From Pseudorhodobacter sp. PARRP1 (GTDB lineage Bacteria > Pseudomonadota > Alphaproteobacteria > Rhodobacterales > Rhodobacteraceae): a stretch of DNA of 64,000 nt. The stretch covers positions 496,001 through 560,000 of the forward strand of contig NKIU01000003.1 of assembly GCA_002256245.1 (NCBI GenBank), given 5' to 3'. The notes under the pieces were generated by a model that searched no databases, had not been told where the DNA came from, and saw only the letters and a program-made list of their open reading frames with translations. Positions 40,699 through 48,925 of the stretch are shown piece after piece. The translations under genes were made by a program, and so were the position numbers. Positions within the stretch are counted from its first letter, which is position 1. Every line of letters begins with the position of its first letter.

Positions 40699-42221
40699 GT
40701 TTGCATCAGGCGATTCCGGCGGGCGGGCCGGGCATGGACGGCGTGATCAAGCTGGCACTTTTGGCCGTCGGCGGGCAGGGCGGCGGAGTGCTGACGGCTT
40801 GGATCGAGGCGGTGGCGCGGGCGAATGGTTATGTTTGTCAGGCGACGAGCGTGGCGGGCGTGGCGCAGCGCACCGGGGCGACCGTTTACTATATCGAGAT
40901 GGCTCCGGCTGGCCCGCGCGCGCCAGTATTCTCGCTGATGCCTGCGGCGGGCGATGTCGATATCATGGTGACGGCGGAAATGATGGAGGCCGGGCGCTCG
41001 ATTATCCGGGGGTTTGTGACGCCGGATCGGACGACCCTGATCACCTCGACTCACCGCGCGTTGGCGGTTTCGGAAAAGATGGTGCCGGGGGATGGCATTG
41101 CGTCATCCGAGGAGGTGATTGCGGCGGCGGAAGTGGCGGCGCGCCGGTTTATCGCGGCGGATTTCGATGCGCTGGCGATCGCGCAGGGCTCGGTCATATC
41201 GGCCAGCCTGTTTGGAGCGCTGGCGGGGGCCGAGGTGTTGCCGTTCCCGCGTGCGGCGTTTGAGGCGGCGATCAAGTCGGGCGGCAAGGGGGCAGAGGCC
41301 TCGCTGCGGGCGTTTGCGGCGGGGTTTGCGGCGGCGCAAGGGCCGGTGAGTTTGCCGAAGGTCGCGGTGGCCGAGGTGGCCGCGCCGCGCGGGTCGGCGC
41401 GGTTGCTGGCGGAATGGCAGGGGCTGGCGGATCGGGCGGGGCGGATGCCGGCTGCGGTGGCCGAAATGGCGGTGCTGGGGCTGCGCAAGGTGGTGGAGTT
41501 TCAGGACTTGGGCTATGGCGCGGCCTATCTGGCGCGGGTGGAGGCGGTTTTGGCGCGGGATCGCGCGCCGTTTGAACTCTCCAGACAGGCGGCGAAATAT
41601 ATTGCCAATGCGATGGCCTATGATGATGTGATCCGGGTGGCCGATCTGAAAACCCGGGCGGGGCGGGCGGAGCGGATTGCGGCTGAGATGGGGGCGAAGC
41701 CCGGCAATGTGGTGCAGCTGACCGAGTTTCTGCATCCTCGGGCGGAAGAAATCGTGGGGCTGTTTCCGGCGAAGCTGGGCGCAAGGGTTGAGGCCAGCCC
41801 GGCGTGGATGGCGCGGCTGGATCGCTGGTTCAACAAGGGGCGGCGGATGCGGACGGATAGCCTGCGCGCCTATCTGATGCTTTACGTTCTGGGGGGGATG
41901 AAGCGGCGGCGGTTGGGGTCGCTGCGGCATGCCCAAGAGGTGGCGCATCTGGAGGCTTGGCTGGCGCGGGCGATGGGGTATCTGGACCGGGATTATGATC
42001 TGGCGGTCGAGGTGATCCGGTGTCGGCGGCTGGTGAAGGGCTATTCGGACACCCATGCGCGGGGGCTTTCCAAATTTGACCGGGTGCTGGAGGGTGTCGC
42101 CTTGGTGGCGGGGCGGTCTGATGCGGCGGATTGGGCGCGACGGCTGCGCGAGGCCGCGTTGAAAGACGAGGAAGGCCGGGCGCTGGAAGGGGCCTTGGCG
42201 ACCGTGCGGAGTTTTGTTTAA
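40695..42221 (+). CDS. iorB: indolepyruvate oxidoreductase beta subunit with long C-terminal extension
   Basis: A 508-residue protein. The first 190 residues are the oxidoreductase gamma-type domain (LLAVGGQGGGVLTAWIEAVA, SVAGVAQRTGATVYYIEMAP), which completes the IorAB enzyme. About 300 residues of helical sequence follow (DUF6537-like), absent from the roughly 200-residue archaeal IorB; such fused forms occur in proteobacteria. The start overlaps iorA by four bases. A clear terminator begins six bases after the stop, so this is the last gene of the plus-strand operon. Confidence 0.88.
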   Translation: MSLHQAIPAGGPGMDGVIKLALLAVGGQGGGVLTAWIEAVARANGYVCQATSVAGVAQRTGATVYYIEMAPAGPRAPVFSLMPAAGDVDIMVTAEMMEAGRSIIRGFVTPDRTTLITSTHRALAVSEKMVPGDGIASSEEVIAAAEVAARRFIAADFDALAIAQGSVISASLFGALAGAEVLPFPRAAFEAAIKSGGKGAEASLRAFAAGFAAAQGPVSLPKVAVAEVAAPRGSARLLAEWQGLADRAGRMPAAVAEMAVLGLRKVVEFQDLGYGAAYLARVEAVLARDRAPFELSRQAAKYIANAMAYDDVIRVADLKTRAGRAERIAAEMGAKPGNVVQLTEFLHPRAEEIVGLFPAKLGARVEASPAWMARLDRWFNKGRRMRTDSLRAYLMLYVLGGMKRRRLGSLRHAQEVAHLEAWLARAMGYLDRDYDLAVEVIRCRRLVKGYSDTHARGLSKFDRVLEGVALVAGRSDAADWARRLREAALKDEEGRALEGALATVRSFV

Positions 42222-42226
42222 GGAGA

Positions 42227-42250
42227 GGTCCCAACTCGGGACCTTTTTTT
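42227..42250 (+). terminator. rho-independent terminator after iorB
   Basis: GGTCCC (42227-42232) pairs with GGGACC (42238-42243) around AACTC and is followed by seven T. The stem-loop is the exact inverse of the hairpin after hisE at 10285-10301. Confidence 0.9.
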
Positions 42251-42637
42251 ATCGTTTTATTTCAATAACATGAACCTTGCGATTTAATGAATTTTTAACC
42301 TTTGGCGGCTTGAAGCCGCTTTGCGGTGCTGCAAGTGGGCTTTCGCGATCGTGCTCTGAAACGCTTTTTCACCCTGCGCCCCGGCGGGCGTTGAGGTGAT
42401 TCTTTGCGCGCGATTCTTGCCATGCCACGCGCTGCGATGCTGCGGCGCGGCGGGAAAATGCTGCATCAGCGGTGATCGCGCCGCCGCGCAAGGTTGTGTG
42501 AATTTCCAAAGGCTTGTCTTCACATTTCGCCCAAAAACCGGGCGCAAACTTGGCATTTTACATATAGTAATACTTTTGCTAGCCTCATCACAGGCCGGTG
42601 AGGGAAGACACCTGCCACAAAATCCTAGGGAGGGATC
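42251..42637. promoter_or_regulatory. control region upstream of ytfQ
   Basis: This 387-base gap holds no supported gene. Its right third is AT-rich and contains TAGTAATACTT (42565-42575), whose GTA-A-TAC core (AGTAATACT dyad at 42566-42574) fits the usual operator of FadR-type GntR regulators; one is encoded at 47196 in the same operon. A strong GGGAGGG ribosome site precedes ytfQ. Confidence 0.5.
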
Positions 42638-43606
42638 ATGTCCATTATCAAAAAACTCGCGCTGGCCGCGGGTGTCAGCGCGCTGTTGTCTTCGGCTGCC
42701 TATGCAGACCTTTCGGGCAAAGTGATCGGCTTTTCGCAGATCGGGTCCGAGTCGGGCTGGCGGGCGGCTGAGACTTCGGTGACGAAATCTGAAGCTGAAA
42801 AGCTGGGGATTGATCTGAAATTCGCCGACGCGCAGCAAAAGCAGGAAAACCAGATCAAGGCGATCCGCGGCTTTATCGCACAGGGCGTGGCGGCTATCCT
42901 GATCGCTCCGGTGGTGGCGACCGGTTGGGAAGAAGTGCTGACCGAGGCCAAGGAAGCCAACATTCCGGTGATCTTGCTGGACCGTGGCATTGATGCGCCG
43001 CAGGATCTTTACCTGACTTCGGTGGCATCCGATCAGGTCAAGGAAGGCCGCGTTGCGGGCGAATGGCTGGTGGGCGCGGTTGGCGACAAAGACTGCAAAA
43101 TCGTGGAACTTCAAGGCACTGTGGGCTCGTCACCCGCAATCAACCGCAAGCAGGGCTTTGAGGAAGGCATCAAGGATCACGCCAACCTGTCGATCATCCG
43201 CAGCCAGACCGGCGACTTTACCCGCGCCAAGGGCAAGGAAGTTATGGAAGGTTTCCTGAAGGCCGAAGACGGCGGCAAGGGCATCTGCGCGGTTTATGCG
43301 CATAACGACGACATGGCGGTGGGGGCCATTCAGGCGATCAAGGATGCCGGTTTGAAGCCGGGCAGCGATATTCTGGTGGTGTCGATTGACGGCGTGCCGG
43401 ATATTTTCCAAGCCATGGTGGCGGGCGAGGCCAATGCCACGGTGGAGTTGACACCGAACATGGCAGGCCCGGCTTTCGCGGCGCTGGATGCCTATCTGAC
43501 CGACGGCACGCAGCCTGAGAAGTTCATCATCACCGAGTCGAAGCTTTACACGCCCGCCGATGATGCGCAGGGCGAATACGACCGCCGCAAGGGTCTCGGT
43601 TATTGA
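42638..43606 (+). CDS. ytfQ: galactofuranose-type sugar-binding protein YtfQ
   Basis: A 322-residue periplasmic sugar-binding protein. A Sec signal (MSIIKKLALAAGVSALLSSA, ending AYA) precedes a type I binding fold: IGFSQIGSESGWRAAETSVT, LLDRGIDAP, TVGSSPAINRKQGFEEGIK and AVYAHNDDMAVGAIQAIKDA. These match YtfQ, which binds galactofuranose in E. coli; arabinose-type sugars are alternatives. It heads the ytfQ-ytfR-ytfT-yjfF operon. An 11-pair hairpin follows its stop codon. Confidence 0.9.
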   Translation: MSIIKKLALAAGVSALLSSAAYADLSGKVIGFSQIGSESGWRAAETSVTKSEAEKLGIDLKFADAQQKQENQIKAIRGFIAQGVAAILIAPVVATGWEEVLTEAKEANIPVILLDRGIDAPQDLYLTSVASDQVKEGRVAGEWLVGAVGDKDCKIVELQGTVGSSPAINRKQGFEEGIKDHANLSIIRSQTGDFTRAKGKEVMEGFLKAEDGGKGICAVYAHNDDMAVGAIQAIKDAGLKPGSDILVVSIDGVPDIFQAMVAGEANATVELTPNMAGPAFAALDAYLTDGTQPEKFIITESKLYTPADDAQGEYDRRKGLGY

Positions 43607-43623
43607 TTTAGCCTGAGGTTTGG

Positions 43624-43649
43624 CATCGGCCAGAGCGATCTGGCCGATG
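43624..43649. repeat. hairpin between ytfQ and ytfR
   Basis: CATCGGCCAGA (43624-43634) and TCTGGCCGATG (43639-43649) pair perfectly over a GCGA tetraloop, 17 bases after the ytfQ stop. No T run follows, so it most likely protects the ytfQ mRNA end or damps read-through. Confidence 0.75.
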
Positions 43650-43704
43650 TTGCTTTATCTGGGCTTTCGCGCAGAGTGAGCCGCAGGAATTTGGGGAGCA
43701 GGCG

Positions 43705-45222
43705 ATGGTGGTGGGCGCAGAGCCAGTCGTGCAAGCGCGCGGCATTGTGAAGATTTTTGGCCAGCACCGGGCTTTGGACGGGGTGGATTTTAGCGTGCGC
43801 CCCGGCGAGGTGCATGCACTTCTGGGCGAGAATGGTGCCGGAAAATCCACACTTATCAAGATATTGACCGGGGCCTATCAACCGGACGGCGGCGAGGTGA
43901 TACTGGACGGGGCGGCGGTGCGGTTTTCTGATCCGCTGGATGCGCAGCGCCACGGCATCGGCACGGTGTATCAGGAAGTGAACCTGCTGCCCAACCGCTC
44001 GGTGGCTGAAAATCTTTTTCTGGGCCATCAGCCGACGCGGTTTGGCATCGTGCAGCGTCGCGTGATCGAGGCGCGGGCGCGTGAATTGCTGGCGGGTTAC
44101 GGGCTGGAAATTGACGTGCGGGCGGAACTGGGCAGCTATTCGGTGGCGGTGCAGCAGATCGTGGCGATTGCGCGGGCGGTGGAATTGTCGGGCAAGGTGC
44201 TGGTGCTGGACGAGCCGACGGCCAGCCTTGACCGCAACGAAGTCGCCAAGATGTTCGAGGTGGTGGCGCGGCTGAAGGCGCGCGGTTTGGGGATTATTTT
44301 CATCACGCATTTTCTCGATCAGGTGTTTGAGATCGCCGACCGGGTGACGATTTTGCGCAATGGCAAGTTGATCGGCACCAAGGCGCTGTCAGAGGTGACG
44401 GCGACGGATGTGGTGCGGATGATGCTGGGCAAGGATCTGGCGTTTGATCATGGCGGCGTGGGCGTGGCCGAAGCGGTGCAGGGGCCGGTGCGGGTCGAGT
44501 TCAAGTCGTTGGGGCGGCAGGGAAAAGTTGCTCCGTTTTCATTGGCACTGCACGAGGGTGAGGTCGTGGGGGTGGCGGGCTTGCTGGGCTCGGGGCGGAC
44601 AGAGATGGCGCGGCTGATGTTTGGCGTGGACAGCGCGGATGGCGGCGAGATTTCGGTGGGCGGCAAGGTCGTCAGCATCCGCAATCCGGCGCAGGCGGTG
44701 GCGGCTGGGTTTGGCTTTTGCCCGGAGGATCGCAAACTTGACGGGATTTTTGGCGAATTGTCGGTGCGCGAGAATATCATCATCGCGTTGCAGGCCAAAC
44801 TGGGCTGGTTCCGCGCGCTGAACCGCGATGAGCAGAACGAGATTGCCGGCAGCTATGCCGAGGCTTTGGACATTCGCGCGGCGGATTACGAGATGCCGGT
44901 GAAGCTGTTGTCGGGCGGCAATCAGCAAAAGGCGATTCTGGCGCGGTGGTTGGCGATTGATCCGAATTTCCTGATCCTGGACGAGCCGACGCGGGGTATT
45001 GATGTGGGCGCACATGCGGAAATTGTGCGCACGATCAACCGCTTGCGCGAGGAGGGGTTGGCTTTGTTGGTGATCTCGTCGGAGCTGGATGAGGTGGTGG
45101 CCTATTCCAACCGCATCGTGGTGATGCGCGATCGCGCGATGGTGGCGGAACTGAGCGGGGCGGATATCGCGCCCTCGGTGATCGTGGCGGCGATTGCGGA
45201 AAACCAAGGGGGGCGGGCATGA
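43705..45222 (+). CDS. ytfR: sugar ABC transporter ATPase YtfR, two-domain
   Basis: A 505-residue ATPase with two fused nucleotide-binding domains. The first has an intact Walker A ([19 protein letters not shown]), Walker B KVLVLDEPTASLD and a switch histidine in IIFITHFLDQ. The second has the degenerate Walker A GLLGSGRTEMARLMFG but an intact signature LLSGGNQQKAILARWLA and Walker B FLILDEPTRGID, normal for CUT2 transporters. GGAG lies six bases before the ATG. It drives the YtfT/YjfF permease pair and overlaps ytfT by four bases. Confidence 0.9.
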   Translation: MVVGAEPVVQARGIVKIFGQHRALDGVDFSVRPGEVHALLGENGAGKSTLIKILTGAYQPDGGEVILDGAAVRFSDPLDAQRHGIGTVYQEVNLLPNRSVAENLFLGHQPTRFGIVQRRVIEARARELLAGYGLEIDVRAELGSYSVAVQQIVAIARAVELSGKVLVLDEPTASLDRNEVAKMFEVVARLKARGLGIIFITHFLDQVFEIADRVTILRNGKLIGTKALSEVTATDVVRMMLGKDLAFDHGGVGVAEAVQGPVRVEFKSLGRQGKVAPFSLALHEGEVVGVAGLLGSGRTEMARLMFGVDSADGGEISVGGKVVSIRNPAQAVAAGFGFCPEDRKLDGIFGELSVRENIIIALQAKLGWFRALNRDEQNEIAGSYAEALDIRAADYEMPVKLLSGGNQQKAILARWLAIDPNFLILDEPTRGIDVGAHAEIVRTINRLREEGLALLVISSELDEVVAYSNRIVVMRDRAMVAELSGADIAPSVIVAAIAENQGGRA

Positions 45223-46217
45223 AGCGGGTGCATTGGAAGGCGCTTTTGCTGCGGCCGCAGTTTTTTGCGTTGGCGGCGGTGTTGCTGATCAACTGGCTGC
45301 TGTTTCCGGGGTTTTTCGACATCACTTTGCAGGATGGCCGGCTGTTTGGCAGCGTGATTGACGTGCTGAACCGTGGCGCGCCGGTGGCGATTTTGGCGAT
45401 TGGCATGACGGCGGTGATCGCGACCAAGGGGGTGGATCTGTCGGTGGGTGCGGTGATGGCGATTGCGGGGGCGGTTGCGGCGGTGCTGGTGACGGGGGGC
45501 GCTTCGGCGGTGGTGGCGGTGGCTGCGGCGCTGGCGGTGGGGGTTTTGTGCGGGCTGTGGAATGGCGTGCTGGTGACCTATCTGGAGATTCAGCCGATTA
45601 TCGCGACGCTTGTGCTGATGGTGGCGGGGCGGGGGCTTGCGCAACTGGTCACCGAAGGGTCAATCGTGACGTTTTCCGATCCGGTGCTGATTTTCATCGG
45701 CACGGGGGCGGTTCTGGGCATGCCGATGCCGATTGTGATCGCAAGCGTGTTGGCGATTGGCGCGACCCTGATCGTGCGGAAAACTGCGCTGGGGCTGTTG
45801 ATCGAGGCGGTGGGCGTGAACCGCTCGGCTGCCAGATTTGCGGGGATTTCCAGTGGCTTGCTGCTGATGGTGGTCTATACCTTCGCAGGCTTTTGCGCGG
45901 CCACATCGGGGCTGATCGTGGCCGGGGACATTCGCGGCGCCGATGCCAATAACGCCGGCCTTTGGCTGGAGTTGGACGCGATCCTGGCGGTGGTGATTGG
46001 TGGCACATCGCTGCTGGGCGGGCGGTTTTCGATCCCGATGTCGGTGGTGGGGGCGTTGATCATTCAGGCGATGAACACGGGCATCCTGATCTCGGGCTTC
46101 TCGCCAGAGTTCAATCTGGTGGTGAAATCCGGGGTGATCATCCTGATTTTGGTGCTGCAAGCGCCGATGGTGGCGCAAAGCCTGCGCAAGCGATTTACGG
46201 CGGAAAGGAAAGCCTGA
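45219..46217 (+). CDS. ytfT: sugar ABC transporter permease YtfT
   Basis: A 332-residue CUT2-type permease with about eight to ten spans. The block MTAVIATKGVDLSVGAVMAI is the family hallmark, and the later NNAGLWLELDAILAVVIGGT precedes LLGGRFSIPMSVVGALII. It should form a heteromeric channel with YjfF. Its ATG overlaps ytfR by four bases and its stop shares one base with the yjfF start, so the four transporter genes are tightly linked. Confidence 0.9.
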   Translation: MKRVHWKALLLRPQFFALAAVLLINWLLFPGFFDITLQDGRLFGSVIDVLNRGAPVAILAIGMTAVIATKGVDLSVGAVMAIAGAVAAVLVTGGASAVVAVAAALAVGVLCGLWNGVLVTYLEIQPIIATLVLMVAGRGLAQLVTEGSIVTFSDPVLIFIGTGAVLGMPMPIVIASVLAIGATLIVRKTALGLLIEAVGVNRSAARFAGISSGLLLMVVYTFAGFCAATSGLIVAGDIRGADANNAGLWLELDAILAVVIGGTSLLGGRFSIPMSVVGALIIQAMNTGILISGFSPEFNLVVKSGVIILILVLQAPMVAQSLRKRFTAERKA

Positions 46218-47194
46218 TGAACCGCGCTTTACGGCCCCTTGTGGCCACGACGGCGATCTTTGCCTTGGCCTATCTTGCTGCAGTTGTGCAATTTCCGGCG
46301 ATGTTTTCGACGCGGGTGATGGGCAATTTCCTGACCGACAACGCCTTTCTTGGCATCGCGGCGGTGGGGATGACGTTTGTGATCATCTCGGGCGGGATTG
46401 ATCTGTCGGTGGGGGCGGTGATTGGCTTTACCACGGTGCTGAACGCGGTGCTGATCATGTGGCTGGGGCTGCATCCGCTGCTGGCTTTCGCGATTTCGCT
46501 GGGTGTTGCGGCGGCTTTTGGGGCGGTGATGGGGGCGGCGATTCACTACCTGAAAGTGCCGAGTTTCATCGTCACATTGGCGGGGATGTTTCTGGCGCGG
46601 GGTGGGGCCTCGGTTTTGTCGCCCGATAGTATCGGCATCAAGCACGAGCTTTATACAACGATATCAAAAAGCTACATCCTGTTGCCGGGCGGCGGGCGGT
46701 TGACGGTGATCGGGATGATCATGCTGCTGGTGTTCGCATTCGGCATCGTTCTGGCGCATCGTACGCGGTTTGGCAGCTATGTTTATGCCCTGGGCGGATC
46801 TGAGGTTTCGGCGGGGCTGATGGGGGTGCCTGTCGCGCGGACGACGATTTTGATCTATACGCTGTCGGCCACTTTGGCGGGGCTGGCGGGGATTGTGTTC
46901 TCGCTTTACACCTCGGCGGGGTATTCGCTGTCGGCCTTGGGGGTGGAGTTGGACGCGATTGCGGCGGTGGTGATTGGCGGCACGCTGCTGACCGGGGGCT
47001 ATGGCTTTATCGCGGGCACGTTTATTGGCGTGATGCTGCAGGGGCTGGTGCAAACCTACATCGTGTTTGATGGCACGCTTTCCAGTTGGTGGACCAAAAT
47101 CGTCATCGGCGGCTTGCTTTTCCTGTTCATTCTGTTGCAAAGGCTGGTGTTCTCGGCGGCAGCCCCACGCAGGAAAGTGTTTTGGAAAACCTAG
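46217..47194 (+). CDS. yjfF: sugar ABC transporter permease YjfF
   Basis: A 325-residue CUT2-type permease. GMTFVIISGGIDLSVGAVIG and LGVELDAIAAVVIGGTLLTG are the conserved blocks; the sequence pairs with YtfT rather than duplicating it. GGAAAGG precedes the ATG, which overlaps the ytfT stop (TGATG). The GntR regulator gene begins one base after the TAG stop. Together with YtfQ, YtfR and YtfT it makes a complete galactofuranose-type importer. Confidence 0.9.
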   Translation: MNRALRPLVATTAIFALAYLAAVVQFPAMFSTRVMGNFLTDNAFLGIAAVGMTFVIISGGIDLSVGAVIGFTTVLNAVLIMWLGLHPLLAFAISLGVAAAFGAVMGAAIHYLKVPSFIVTLAGMFLARGGASVLSPDSIGIKHELYTTISKSYILLPGGGRLTVIGMIMLLVFAFGIVLAHRTRFGSYVYALGGSEVSAGLMGVPVARTTILIYTLSATLAGLAGIVFSLYTSAGYSLSALGVELDAIAAVVIGGTLLTGGYGFIAGTFIGVMLQGLVQTYIVFDGTLSSWWTKIVIGGLLFLFILLQRLVFSAAAPRRKVFWKT

Positions 47195-47195
47195 C

Positions 47196-47930
47196 ATGAG
47201 CGAACCCGGCAGCCTCGTCCGTGCGCTGTCCGGGCGGCAGGTGGCGCGCAATTTCCATTCTTATGTGATCAGCGAAATCGGGATTGGGATCGCTGCGGGG
47301 CGGCATGCGGTGGGCTCGATCCTGCCGAATGATGCCGAGATGATGGACCGCTACAACGTCTCGCGCACGGTGCTGCGTGAGGCGCTGAAAACGCTGGAGG
47401 CCAAGGGGCTGGTCGAGGCGCGCGCCAAGGTCGGCACCCGGGTGTTGTCGCGCAGCCGCTGGAATCTGTATGATCGTCAAGTGCTTGGCTGGATTCAAGA
47501 GGCGGGGCCAGAGCCTGCTTTCCTGCAGTCTTACGTCGAATTGCGCGACACGATTGAGATGCAGACGGCGCGGCTTGCGGCGCAGCGGCGCTCGGCCGAG
47601 CAGTTGCGGATGCTGCTGTATTGGTTGCAGCAGCGCAGCATGACGGCGGCGCTGGTCGAGCCGTTTGCGCTGGCCGAGTTCGAGTTTCACCGGATTTTGT
47701 GCGAGGCCAGCCAGAATCCGTTTCTGCGTGCGGCGCAGGCGTTGGTGGAATTTGGCGTGGTGCAGGCGATTGCGCCGCAGATCGCGGCGGGGGTTGCGGA
47801 TTTCGCGGGCGAGAAGGCGGCGATGTATCAGGCCTTGGCGGATGCGGTGGCGCAGGGCGCGGCAGAGGCTGCGGGGGCCGCGATGGGCGCTATTCTGACG
47901 GTGGATCGGGCGTGGATTTTGGGGGTGTAG
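47196..47930 (+). CDS. GntR family regulator, FadR/FCD type
   Basis: A 244-residue regulator. The winged HTH is about residues 20-85 (GSILPNDAEMMDRYNVSRTV, REALKTLEAKGLVEARAKVG), followed by an FCD ligand domain with YVELRDTIEMQTARLAAQRR and FEFHRILCEASQNPF. It sits inside the ytf-type operon, one base after yjfF and two bases before galM, so it is likely an autoregulated repressor of the sugar operon; the GTA-A-TAC site near 42565 is a fitting operator. The effector is probably the imported sugar or a product of it. Confidence 0.87.
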   Translation: MSEPGSLVRALSGRQVARNFHSYVISEIGIGIAAGRHAVGSILPNDAEMMDRYNVSRTVLREALKTLEAKGLVEARAKVGTRVLSRSRWNLYDRQVLGWIQEAGPEPAFLQSYVELRDTIEMQTARLAAQRRSAEQLRMLLYWLQQRSMTAALVEPFALAEFEFHRILCEASQNPFLRAAQALVEFGVVQAIAPQIAAGVADFAGEKAAMYQALADAVAQGAAEAAGAAMGAILTVDRAWILGV

Positions 47931-47932
47931 CA

Positions 47933-48913
47933 ATGGATGGATCGGTTTTCACGATCAGCGATGGCGCGGATTGTTCTGCGGTTGTCGGGGCTTATGGCGC
48001 GCGGTTGATGCAGTTGTGGGTGCCGGGGCGCGACGGGGTTTCGGGCGATATCGTGCTGGGGCATGATGATGTGCAGGGCTATGTGGACCATCCGGCGACG
48101 TATTTTGGCGCGACTTGTGGGCGGTATGCCAACCGGATTGCGGGTGGGCGGTTTGTGCTGAACGGGGCTGCGGTGCAACTGGATTGCAACGAGGGCGCGA
48201 ACCATCTGCATGGCGGGGCGCAGGGGTTTGACAAGAAGCTGTGGCAGGTGGAGCGGAGCGACGCGCGCGGCGTGACGTTTGGCCTGCACAGCCCGGATGG
48301 CGAGATGGGGTTTCCGGGCGCGCTGGAGGCGACAGCGCGCTATGAGTTTGTAGCACCAGGGCAGTTGCAGATCACGATGACGGCGCGGGCGGCGGCGGAT
48401 ACTGTGGTTAATCTGGTGAACCACGCCTATTTCAACATGGCCGGGCAGGGCAGCGGGGTGGTGGACGGCCAGATGCTGCAAATCGCGGCGGATCGCTATT
48501 TGCCGGTTGATGCCGCGCTGCTGCCGCTGGGGTCTGCGGTGGATGTGACGGGAACACCGTTTGATTTCAGAGAGTTGCGTGCGCTGGATGCTGCGGTGCC
48601 TGCGGGCGGGTTTGATCACAACCTGTGCCTGAATGGCGGCGAGGGGCCTGCGGTGGTGGCGGTTGATCCGGCCTCGGGGCGGGGAATGCGGCTGTTTACA
48701 GATCAGCCAGGGGTGCAGCTTTACACCGGGTCGTATCTGCCCGAGGGGCTGGCGGGCAAGGCGGGGGCGGTTTACGGCGCGCGGGCGGGCTTCACGCTTG
48801 AGACGCAAAAGTGGCCAGATAGCCCGAACCATGCCGATTACCCCTCGGCTGTGGTCCGCGCCGGGTCGGAGTATCGGCACCGGATGGATTTTGCGTTTTT
48901 CGTGGCCGATTAG
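47933..48913 (+). CDS. galM: aldose 1-epimerase (galactose mutarotase)
   Basis: A 326-residue beta-sandwich mutarotase that interconverts alpha and beta anomers of galactose or similar aldoses. Catalytic histidine regions are NEGANHLHGGAQGFDKKLW (about residue 96) and VVNLVNHAYFNMAGQ (about 170), and the base glutamate is in GFTLETQKWPDSPNH near residue 300. It ends the ytf-type operon, fitting a role in preparing the imported sugar. The stop lies within a tandem 16-base duplication shared with the end of the convergent CRTAC1-type gene. Confidence 0.92.
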   Translation: MDGSVFTISDGADCSAVVGAYGARLMQLWVPGRDGVSGDIVLGHDDVQGYVDHPATYFGATCGRYANRIAGGRFVLNGAAVQLDCNEGANHLHGGAQGFDKKLWQVERSDARGVTFGLHSPDGEMGFPGALEATARYEFVAPGQLQITMTARAAADTVVNLVNHAYFNMAGQGSGVVDGQMLQIAADRYLPVDAALLPLGSAVDVTGTPFDFRELRALDAAVPAGGFDHNLCLNGGEGPAVVAVDPASGRGMRLFTDQPGVQLYTGSYLPEGLAGKAGAVYGARAGFTLETQKWPDSPNHADYPSAVVRAGSEYRHRMDFAFFVAD

Positions 48914-48925
48914 GGTTTTTGCAGG

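Noticed and set aside
42638-47194. Calling the importer ribose-specific
   Set aside because: The binding protein matches YtfQ blocks and there are two different permeases as in ytfT/yjfF, unlike the single-permease ribose system.
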